From Proteobacteria bacterium UBA7420 (GTDB lineage: Bacteria; Pseudomonadota; Gammaproteobacteria; Magnimaribacterales; D2472), in NCBI GenBank assembly GCA_002469975.1, contig DKMG01000050.1:1-13176 (forward strand): a stretch of DNA of 13,176 bases. The letters run 5' to 3'. Positions 7,184-13,176 of the stretch are shown here, piece after piece. Numbering within the stretch: the stretch's first letter is position 1; each line of letters starts with the position of its first letter. The position numbers and the translations under genes are program-made. Under the pieces are notes generated by a model. It did not search any database, was not told the DNA's origin, and saw only the letters and a list, made by a program, of their open reading frames with translations.

Positions 7184-8427
7184 AGCTATTTCCTTTAAAT
7201 GTTTTGTTCTTTTTTAGCATCTTCGCATTTTCTGCGATCGATGAGGCGACCATCCATTCTGAGAAAATTGTCTTAGGCTCTGGTTGCTTTTGGGGTGCTG
7301 AAAAGGGCTATGAAGCTTTGCCGGGAGTTATAGACGCAGTCTCTGGCTATGCTGATGGAGAGGGGGTTCGACCTAGTTACAGAGAAATTACCAAGCTGAA
7401 ACATAAGTTTAATCCTAATAATCATGCAGAGGTTGTGGAGGTCACTTACAACAAAAATATTATTTCCACAGAAGATCTTTTAATACATTATTTTGAGTCA
7501 CATGACCCCACTCAGCTGAACAGACAAGGCAATGATGTAGGAACTCAGTACAGATCTATTGTTCTGTATTCAAACGAACAACAAAGGCTAGTAATTGAAA
7601 GAGCTAAATCTAACTATCAGGCGCTTCTTGCAGATGCGGGCTATGGAAAAATTACCACACAGATCAAGCCCATTACTAAGTTTTACGAAGCAGAGAAATA
7701 CCATCAGGATTACATCAAAAAGAATCCAAATGGTTATTGCCCAGATCATTCCACAGGCGTGAAGTTCAGCACAACAACAAGTGTGCCCATACCTGATAAT
7801 ACCGCTCTCGCCCAAGGAAAAACTATCGTGGTCATTGAGCCAGAAGGCTATTGTGCATACTGTGAAAAGTTTAAGACCGAGGTAACAAGCAAGTATCTTG
7901 GTGATATACCGCTTACTTTTAGACTGGCCAGCCACTTAAAAGGACTAACTATTAACTCGCCAACATGGGCCACCCCAACCATTCTATTTTTAGAAGATGG
8001 AAAAGAGGTATTTGGCCATCAAGGCTTTATGTCACCTAAGGAATTTTACGAAGCGCTCGGTTATTTTAAGCTAGGCAACTCAGAGGCTTACAAAGTAGCC
8101 TTCGGCAAGGGAACAGATGCTAGGTTTTGCAAGGAGTATGAAATTTTTAAAAATACTCCAGATGGAGTATTTCTTGACAAGTTAAGTGGAGCGCCTTTAT
8201 TTGATACCAGAGATCGATTTAATTCTTCCACTGGGTGGCTATCATTTACTAAGCCAGTAGATGGCTCTGTTTACACAAAGCCAGACAATAGTTATGGGAT
8301 GCGCAGGACAGAAATCAGATCTAAGACCTCTGATATTCACCTTGGCCACGTTTTTCCTGATGGGCCTAACGGCTCTTCACGATACTGCATTAATGCCACG
8401 GTTCTTGATTTCCAACAGAGACTTTAG
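7180..8427 (+). CDS. msrAB: exported MsrA–thioredoxin-like–MsrB methionine sulfoxide reductase
   Basis: Repairs both diastereomers of methionine sulfoxide. An N-terminal hydrophobic segment (about 4–19, probable cleavage near AFS) indicates export to the periplasm. The MsrA domain (about 28–196) has catalytic Cys36 in GCFWG and a probable resolving Cys187 (NGYCPDH). A middle domain (about 212–300) is thioredoxin-like, with a CAYC redox pair at 225/228 and a likely cis-proline in WATPT. The MsrB domain (about 315–415) has MRRTEIRS, HLGHVFPDGP and catalytic Cys403 in RYCIN. MsrB lacks the zinc CxxC pairs and also the common resolving Cys, since STGW stands where SGCGW is usual; Cys317 probably takes over. 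The known PilB protein has the order Trx–MsrA–MsrB, so here the thioredoxin domain sits in a different place. The start is set by the ATGA overlap with the upstream gene. Enzyme identity is sure; the symbol describes the fusion. Confidence 0.95.
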   Translation: MKLFPLNVLFFFSIFAFSAIDEATIHSEKIVLGSGCFWGAEKGYEALPGVIDAVSGYADGEGVRPSYREITKLKHKFNPNNHAEVVEVTYNKNIISTEDLLIHYFESHDPTQLNRQGNDVGTQYRSIVLYSNEQQRLVIERAKSNYQALLADAGYGKITTQIKPITKFYEAEKYHQDYIKKNPNGYCPDHSTGVKFSTTTSVPIPDNTALAQGKTIVVIEPEGYCAYCEKFKTEVTSKYLGDIPLTFRLASHLKGLTINSPTWATPTILFLEDGKEVFGHQGFMSPKEFYEALGYFKLGNSEAYKVAFGKGTDARFCKEYEIFKNTPDGVFLDKLSGAPLFDTRDRFNSSTGWLSFTKPVDGSVYTKPDNSYGMRRTEIRSKTSDIHLGHVFPDGPNGSSRYCINATVLDFQQRL

Positions 8428-8473
8428 TGCCATACTCTCTTTAGCGCTCTAACTGACAATAAAGCAATACCCA

Positions 8474-9064
8474 ATGACCAATCTAGTTTATAAAGTTTTA
8501 TCTAAACAGGAATGGGAGACAGTATCCCAGACAGGAAAAATAACCACGAGCCTTGACTCAAAAGATGGCTTTGTTCACCTGTCATCTGCCTTGCAATTAA
8601 ACGCAACCCTGGAACTATATTTTGCAGAACATGAGGAAGTTGTGTTGTTACAAATAGATCAACAGGCAATTCATCGTGGGCTCATCTTTGAACATTCAGA
8701 AAAGCGAGGCGGGGAGTTTGCTCATTATTATGGCGACCTCATGGCGGAACATATACTGCAAACATGGCTCTTAAAAAGAGGCGCCTTTATTTTGCCGCCT
8801 GAAATCTTGCAAGAAGCTGAGCAATTTCACATCCCTCAAATGAAAACAGTATATTTTCTTATACTATGGGTCTTTGGATTTTTTGCTTGGCTAGCCTTTG
8901 ATTTATTTGCCGAAGCATTTGTCTTTGAGTGGCTGGAATGGAATGGAACCAACAAAAATGATTGGTTTTTTGTTTTATGGTGGGGAATTGTTGTTTCCTG
9001 GAGCCTGTATGGCGCAAGCAAGATCTACAAAACCCTGCAATATAAACGCAAGCAACCTATTTAA
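8474..9064 (+). CDS. DUF952 domain protein with C-terminal two-helix membrane tail
   Basis: Residues 1–115 form a complete DUF952 domain: LVYKVLS with a following Trp (14), the hallmark DGFVHLSSALQL (31–42), VVLLQID, FEHSEKRGGEFAHYYG (72–87). DUF952 proteins are usually about 110 residues of soluble protein of unproven biochemical function. Here the reading frame runs on for about 80 residues. These form two hydrophobic helices (about 124–146 and 163–182), a Trp-rich and acidic linker between them, and a basic tail (KTLQYKRKQ), which should place the C-terminus in the cytoplasm. An in-frame ATG at 8840 (residue 123) could in principle start a separate 74-residue membrane protein. No Shine-Dalgarno is evident at 8474. 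It lies 46 nt after msrAB on the same strand and converges on tesA with 5 nt between stops. Domain call good; role unknown. Confidence 0.85.
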   Translation: MTNLVYKVLSKQEWETVSQTGKITTSLDSKDGFVHLSSALQLNATLELYFAEHEEVVLLQIDQQAIHRGLIFEHSEKRGGEFAHYYGDLMAEHILQTWLLKRGAFILPPEILQEAEQFHIPQMKTVYFLILWVFGFFAWLAFDLFAEAFVFEWLEWNGTNKNDWFFVLWWGIVVSWSLYGASKIYKTLQYKRKQPI

Positions 9065-9069
9065 GCTTT

Positions 9070-9744
9070 CTAACTGGCGCTGAGCTTCAGCAACAAAGGC
9101 TGTAATTTTATCCAGACCTCTTTGGCAACAAGCTCATGACCACCTTTGTTTGGATGAATCCCATCTGATTGCATAAGACCCATTTCTGTCATTTCTTGAA
9201 TTGAGCCATTGATTAAAATCAGTTGATATTCTTGTGCCAAATCATCAAATATTTTCTTAAAGTTCTCAGTATAATTTTTTCCATAATTCGGTGGCAGCTC
9301 AACCCCAACTAGAAGAACAGAGGCGCCGGACGAGCGAATCATGCGAATCATCTGGTCAAGATTTTTTCTAACCACTTTTTTTAGAGACATGCCTCGCAAA
9401 CCATCGTTTCCTCCGAGCTCTAAAATCACAAGCTTAGGCTGATGTTGACTTAAAAGCTTAGGTAGCCGATAGAGACCACCCGATGTTGTATCCCCACTAA
9501 TGCCTGCATTCACAACTGTAAATCCTAAATCTTGCTTTTGAATCTTTTTATCCAGCAATGAAGGCCAGGACTGGTTTAGTCTTACGCCATACCCAGCACT
9601 TAAGCTGTCACCCAGAACCACTATGGTATTGGTTGATGTGTCTATCGTGTCAGCAGAATTTACTGGTACCATTACTGACAGTAAAATGGCTGAATTTACC
9701 AAAAGGCAAATAGTGAAAGAGTTAATTTTAGAAGTTAAAAACAT
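9070..9744 (-). CDS. tesA: exported GDSL-family esterase / lysophospholipase TesA
   Basis: SGNH/GDSL hydrolase acting on acyl esters and thioesters (acyl-CoA, lysophospholipid, aryl esters), expected in the periplasm. The 224-residue product has a signal peptide (about 1–30, cleavage around VNSA). All family blocks are visible: GDSLSAGYG with nucleophile Ser47, the oxyanion Gly in NAGISGDTTSGG, Asn113 in GGND, and Asp194/His197 in DGIHP. Spacing between these residues closely follows E. coli TesA. I chose the ATG whose complement is at 9742–9744 because it begins exactly at a well-formed signal peptide. The frame stays open to 9900, but that extension is antisense to the ABC gene's Walker A region and lacks signal-peptide character. 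Its 5' end overlaps the divergent ybbA-like gene, and the same tesA/ybbA/ybbP neighbourhood is known in E. coli. No Shine-Dalgarno precedes the chosen start. Confidence 0.95.
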   Translation of the reverse strand: MFLTSKINSFTICLLVNSAILLSVMVPVNSADTIDTSTNTIVVLGDSLSAGYGVRLNQSWPSLLDKKIQKQDLGFTVVNAGISGDTTSGGLYRLPKLLSQHQPKLVILELGGNDGLRGMSLKKVVRKNLDQMIRMIRSSGASVLLVGVELPPNYGKNYTENFKKIFDDLAQEYQLILINGSIQEMTEMGLMQSDGIHPNKGGHELVAKEVWIKLQPLLLKLSAS

Positions 9745-10381
9745 TACAAAAGAAGTTAACAGCCCAGAGGGGGCTTTGACAATAGTCAAGGATGTTAATT
9801 TATCAATCGAGTCTGGCGAGCTGGTGTCTCTGGTGGGCCCATCCGGGTCTGGCAAAACAACATTGCTCGCAATTATGGCAGGCCTTGACTTACCCAGCAC
9901 AGGATCCGTCTCCCTTCTGGGCTCAGAAATTACTTTGCTGGATGAGGATCAGAGAGCCCAAATTAGAGGGCTAGATGTTGGATTTGTATTTCAGTCCTTT
10001 CATTTAATGCCTAAGCTTTCAGCGCTAGACAATGTCATGTTGCCACTAGAGATCTCTGGAATAGATGATGCTCAGTCCAAGGCAGAAGAAGCTCTCCTCA
10101 GTGTTGGTTTAGAAAAAAGGGTACACCACTTCCCAACTCAGTTGAGTGGTGGAGAGAAGCAGCGGGTAGCCATAGCTAGGGCCATGGTGAACAAACCAAA
10201 AATTTTATTTGCAGATGAGCCAACTGGAAACCTTGATACAAAAAGCTCAAGCGCAATCACTGATCTCTTATTTTCTGTGAATGACTTACTAGAAACCACC
10301 TTGGTCTTAGTTACCCATGACTTAGCTTTGGCTGAAAAATGCAGCAAAGTTTATGAGCTATCAGAAGGTGAGCTTTTATGA
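9713..10381 (+). CDS. ybbA: ABC transporter ATP-binding protein, YbbA (LolD/MacB-like)
   Basis: Cytoplasmic ATPase that would pair with the YbbP-like permease encoded next. All nucleotide-binding motifs are intact: Walker A GPSGSGKTT (from residue 42), Q-loop FVFQS (Gln94), signature LSGGEKQR (144–151), Walker B ILFADEPTGNLD (164–175) and H-loop VTHD (His202). GLDVGFVFQSFHLMP and ADEPTGNLD are typical of the LolD/MacB/YbbA branch. Two starts are plausible. GTG at 9713 has AAAAGG 6 nt upstream and leaves a short N-terminus like that of E. coli YbbA. ATG at 9686 adds nine residues but has no ribosome-binding site. With GTG the overlap with tesA is 32 nt; with ATG it is 59 nt. The stop overlaps the permease start (ATGA, 10378–10381), so the two are translationally coupled. 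Neighbouring tesA and ybbP make YbbA a better call than LolD. Confidence 0.93.
   Translation: MKELILEVKNITKEVNSPEGALTIVKDVNLSIESGELVSLVGPSGSGKTTLLAIMAGLDLPSTGSVSLLGSEITLLDEDQRAQIRGLDVGFVFQSFHLMPKLSALDNVMLPLEISGIDDAQSKAEEALLSVGLEKRVHHFPTQLSGGEKQRVAIARAMVNKPKILFADEPTGNLDTKSSSAITDLLFSVNDLLETTLVLVTHDLALAEKCSKVYELSEGELL
9754..9782 (-). promoter_or_regulatory. weak candidate promoter for tesA inside ybbA
   Basis: Reading the minus strand, TTGTCA (complement of 9777–9782, 5 of 6 to the -35 consensus) is followed after 17 nt by TTAACT (complement of 9754–9759, only 3 of 6 to the -10 consensus). The predicted start falls within a few bases of the tesA ATG, so the message would be nearly leaderless, which would fit the lack of a Shine-Dalgarno. 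The match is weak and speculative. Confidence 0.2.
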
Positions 10382-12843
10382 TGAGAGGCCTTCTCTACGG
10401 CATAAAAAAATTCTGGTCTGAAATTACTAGTGGTGACCTACTAATCTTGTCACTTGCCATTGTCTTGAGCGTCACTGCTATTTCTAGCGTTGGTTTTTTG
10501 GGCGACAGATTGCAGTCTTCGATGAAAGAACAAGCCTCCAGCATTCTTGGTGCCGATCTAATCCTTCGCTCAGCCTCAGAGCTCGGGTCAGACTATCTAG
10601 AGCTAGCAAAAAACAATGAGCTGAAGACAGCAGAAACGGTATCCTTTTTAAGTATGGCCATTGCGAATGAAGATAATTTATTAAGCTCCATTAAGGCAAC
10701 CTCTGAATCCTACCCCTTAAAGGGGAGCCTCGATATTTCCATGATTGATGGCGGCACTTTGACCCATCAGGGCGCACCCAAAAGCGGTTCTTTGTGGGTA
10801 GAGTCAAAGATATTAGAAGCCTTAGAGTTAAAACAAAACGGCGAGGTTATTATTGGGAATAAGACTTTTATTGTTGAGGGGGTCATACAAGAGTACCCAG
10901 ATCGTAACTCAGGATTTTTTGGATTTTATCCAACTATTATTGTAAATATTGATGATTTGGCAGAAATGGGAATCATCCAAACAGGCAGCAGGGTAGTTTA
11001 TCGAAACCTATTTGCCGGATCACAAAAAAACATACAAAATTTTCTTGATAGTCTTCAAGATATGCCAGCAGATATCAGAGTTCAAAAAGCAGAGGAGGCA
11101 GCCGAGAATCTTGGGGAGGCGCTTGAGAGCTCGACCATTTTTTTTAATCTCGCCAGTCTTTTTACTATCATTATTTCTGTTATCACCTCGATGATGGCCG
11201 TCCGAAGATATGCAGCTCGTAATCTCCTACAAACCTCTTTAATGAAAGTATTTGGTGCCTCGAAAATGTTTATCCTGGGCTCGCAAATTATGCAGTTGGC
11301 TTTAATGGCATTGCTTGCAACCCTTGTTGGTTTGCTTGGTGGGTATCTATTACAGTCTCTGCTCATTAACGCCCTTCAGGACATTATTAATACTGAGCTA
11401 CCACCGCCCTCATTTAAACCAGTCATCCTGGGTTTTGTCGCCTCCTTTTGTGTTGTATTTGGCGTGGCATCCCCCTATTTAAAAATACTGAGTGAGTCAG
11501 AACCCATTCGAATTTTAAGAAATGATTTCAGCATAGGGATGACCAGAAATCTGATGATCTATTTAGTAGCCTCAGCAACTATGCTGATATTTTTAATTAT
11601 TCTTTTCAAAAATATTGAGCTGATTTTATATATAGTTGGAGCTTTGATCGCCGTCACAATCTTGTTGTTTTTAATTGGAAAAGGGATGATCTATGCTCTC
11701 TCGTTGATCAAATTATCTTCAGGTATAGGGTGGAAATTGGGACTAAAAAACCTTGTGCAAAGAGGCAATGAAAGTATTCTTCAAATCATCATCTTTGGCC
11801 TGTCATTGGTTTTTTTGTTAGTTCTAGCAGAGACAAGAACAGATTTAGTTGATTCATGGACTGACACATTGCAGGAAGACACACCAAATAATTTTCTTTT
11901 TAATATTCAAGAATATGATCTTAAAAATATTTCAGAATACTTTGCTGATACAGCAGATTTATCACCAGTATTCACACCTTTAATCAGAGGCAGGCTCCTT
12001 TCAGTGAAGCGCAACAATACAGAGCTATTAGATTCAGACAATGTAATGGAGAGAGAGGCGAACCTAACCTGGCAAGAAACACTGCCCGAATCTAATACCA
12101 TCGTGCAGGGTTCTTGGTGGCAAGAGAACAGATCCATGGCTGAGGTCTCAGTAGATGACAGTGTGGCCAAATCTATGGGCTTAGCCCTAGGCGATGAACT
12201 TTACTTTTCTGCAGGCGGTAATAACTTTTATGCAACTGTTACAAGTTTTAGAGAAGTCTCATGGGAAAGCTTTTCTCCAAATTTCTTTTTCTTGCTCTCA
12301 CCAAGCATAGGCAAAACATTGCCTAATTCTTATATTACAAGTATTAGAGTTCCAGAAGAGAGCAGTATCATGGCAAGCTTTGTTGAGCGTTTCCCAACCA
12401 TCACAAAGGTTGATATTGGAGCTGTTATAAAGCAGGTACAAAATACTCTTTCAAGCGCATCTTTGGCAGTGCAATACATTTTTATTTTAGCTTTGGCTGC
12501 TGGCATCCTTGCGCTGATTGCATCCATATTTTCAAACACAGATCAGCGAAAGAAAGAAGCTGCCATCCTTCATGCCATTGGTGCAAAACGATCTCTAATC
12601 TTTCAAGCAGCAGCTTCAGAGTTTTTAGTACTCGGTATATTGTCTGCAATGACAGCCGTGATTGCTGCAGTAGTATTATCTGGCGTGATCTTTACCCAAG
12701 TGTTAGAACTATCCTATTCTCCAAACCCAGCTATCCTTGGAACGGGTTTTATGGCTGCCATAATTTTTATATTTATTGCGGGCATCATGTCGATCAAAAA
12801 AACAATTTATACCTCTCCCATGCTCACCTTAAAAGATGGGTAA
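10378..12843 (+). CDS. ybbP: ABC transporter permease YbbP (FtsX/MacB superfamily)
   Basis: An 821-residue inner-membrane permease, about the size of E. coli YbbP. I count ten hydrophobic helices, near 20–40, 253–275, 302–330, 348–368, 392–411, 413–440, 466–484, 696–718, 742–772 and 785–806. These enclose two large periplasmic regions (about 41–252 and 485–695). FtsX-type blocks follow helices at both halves, with VFGASK and HAIGAKRS as the coupling segments that meet the ATPase. The second periplasmic region has DTPNNFLFNI and WESFSPNFFFLL, close to what I recall of the YbbP family. GGTGAG lies 5 nt before the ATG at 10378, which overlaps the ybbA stop; a second ATG at 10381 is the alternative. 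Such mechanotransmission-type ABC systems work on lipids or hydrophobic compounds in the envelope, and the adjacent esterase TesA is the expected partner. The transported substrate is not known from sequence. Confidence 0.93.
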   Translation: MMRGLLYGIKKFWSEITSGDLLILSLAIVLSVTAISSVGFLGDRLQSSMKEQASSILGADLILRSASELGSDYLELAKNNELKTAETVSFLSMAIANEDNLLSSIKATSESYPLKGSLDISMIDGGTLTHQGAPKSGSLWVESKILEALELKQNGEVIIGNKTFIVEGVIQEYPDRNSGFFGFYPTIIVNIDDLAEMGIIQTGSRVVYRNLFAGSQKNIQNFLDSLQDMPADIRVQKAEEAAENLGEALESSTIFFNLASLFTIIISVITSMMAVRRYAARNLLQTSLMKVFGASKMFILGSQIMQLALMALLATLVGLLGGYLLQSLLINALQDIINTELPPPSFKPVILGFVASFCVVFGVASPYLKILSESEPIRILRNDFSIGMTRNLMIYLVASATMLIFLIILFKNIELILYIVGALIAVTILLFLIGKGMIYALSLIKLSSGIGWKLGLKNLVQRGNESILQIIIFGLSLVFLLVLAETRTDLVDSWTDTLQEDTPNNFLFNIQEYDLKNISEYFADTADLSPVFTPLIRGRLLSVKRNNTELLDSDNVMEREANLTWQETLPESNTIVQGSWWQENRSMAEVSVDDSVAKSMGLALGDELYFSAGGNNFYATVTSFREVSWESFSPNFFFLLSPSIGKTLPNSYITSIRVPEESSIMASFVERFPTITKVDIGAVIKQVQNTLSSASLAVQYIFILALAAGILALIASIFSNTDQRKKEAAILHAIGAKRSLIFQAAASEFLVLGILSAMTAVIAAVVLSGVIFTQVLELSYSPNPAILGTGFMAAIIFIFIAGIMSIKKTIYTSPMLTLKDG

Positions 12844-12849
12844 GCACTC

Positions 12850-13176
12850 ATGAGGGACCCTTACCCAAATCACAACATTGAGACGAACCTCATCAAGATA
12901 GAAAATTTATATAAATCTATTTTTACAGAAGTTGGAAATACTTCGATCGAGCTTAGCAAGCACTTGGTATTGATTGCACACAAAGATTCTTCAAACAATG
13001 ATGCAGCGTCTTTAGAGTTGATGGAGCATAATTATGGATACAGCATTTCATATTGGGACGGGTATTCATTGGCAGAAAAAATTGATGCACAAGATATTAG
13101 AGCAGCACTAAAAATTTTTAAACGACTTGCCAAAAAACTAGCAAAAAACTTGCAAAGGTTTAGCAGTCAAACATAA
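12850..13176 (+). CDS. small soluble protein of unknown function
   Basis: I do not recognise this 108-residue protein. It has no signal peptide or membrane segment. The N-terminal half looks mixed, with one short hydrophobic strand (KHLVLIAHKD, about 37–46) followed by a Ser/Asn/Asp-rich turn. A YGYSISYWDGYSLAEKI segment follows at about 62–78, and the C-terminus (about 80–104) is a basic amphipathic helix (IFKRLAKKLAKNLQRF). It starts 6 nt after the ybbP stop on the same strand, with purine-rich sequence (GGGTAAG) before the ATG. Most likely it is the last or a middle member of the ybbA–ybbP transcript. The TAA stop is the last codon of the window, so the gene is complete. That it is real is supported by spacing and by sensible composition; function is open. 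Confidence 0.75.
   Translation: MRDPYPNHNIETNLIKIENLYKSIFTEVGNTSIELSKHLVLIAHKDSSNNDAASLELMEHNYGYSISYWDGYSLAEKIDAQDIRAALKIFKRLAKKLAKNLQRFSSQT

Noticed and set aside
7588..7935. 115-codon minus-strand frame inside msrAB
   Set aside because: It is the antisense shadow of conserved MsrA and thioredoxin coding sequence and shows no family pattern.
9079..9091. Hairpin GCTGA-GCT-TCAGC near the tesA stop as a terminator
   Set aside because: The stem has only five pairs, lies inside tesA coding sequence, and has no T-run on either strand.
9623..9712. Extension of the ybbA-like gene to ATG 9623
   Set aside because: It would add about 30 residues antisense to the tesA signal peptide and catalytic-strand region. 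The family begins shortly before the first beta strand, and GTG 9713 has a ribosome-binding site.
9745..9900. Extension of tesA to an upstream ATG at 9900 on the minus strand
   Set aside because: The added 52 residues are antisense to the ABC Walker A region, look Pro/Asp/Ser-rich with no family match, and would bury the signal peptide inside the protein.
1..13176. CRISPR arrays, insertion sequences, tRNA or rRNA genes, prophage or defence genes
   Set aside because: I found no spaced direct repeats, transposase motifs, terminal inverted repeats or RNA-gene signatures; the window is ordinary packed coding sequence.

Overview
The window is a densely packed stretch of bacterial chromosome, about 40% G+C as judged by eye, with ten genes and hardly any intergenic space. 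The tesA–ybbA–ybbP block, the BtuB-type TonB receptor and the MetH/CobO forms all point to a Gram-negative, most likely a gammaproteobacterium. The short spacers, modest G+C and reliance on imported B12 would suit a small-genome aquatic or marine member, but that is inference. I see no mobile elements, CRISPR, tRNA or rRNA.

Region 1 (143–6426) is a cobalamin block on the plus strand. It holds full-length B12-dependent methionine synthase (metH), a BtuB-like TonB-dependent outer-membrane receptor 39 nt downstream, and a CobO/BtuR-type cobalamin adenosyltransferase 56 nt after that. Import, a consuming enzyme and conversion to adenosylcobalamin therefore sit together. No B12 riboswitch is visible in the spacers.

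Region 2 (6423–8427) begins with a good sigma70-like promoter overlapping the cobO stop codon. It drives a DUF6580-like multi-pass membrane protein, a 65-residue two-helix membrane protein, and an exported MsrA–thioredoxin–MsrB fusion coupled to the small protein by an ATGA overlap. DUF6580 next to btuB and cobO is a candidate inner-membrane step for B12. The fused reductase would repair methionine sulfoxide in envelope proteins.

Region 3 (8474–9064) is a DUF952 protein carrying an unusual two-helix membrane tail. It converges on tesA with a 5-nt gap.

Region 4 (9070–12843) is the divergent tesA / ybbA–ybbP arrangement known from E. coli: an exported GDSL esterase, and a MacB/LolCDE-like ABC ATPase with its ten-helix permease. 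The 5' ends of tesA and ybbA overlap, so there is no intergenic promoter region. A small soluble protein of unknown function (12850–13176) follows ybbP by 6 nt and ends at the last base of the window.

The points most worth following are the possible B12 role of the DUF6580 protein, the MsrA–Trx–MsrB architecture with its relocated resolving cysteine, the small membrane protein coupled to it, and the DUF952 membrane fusion.
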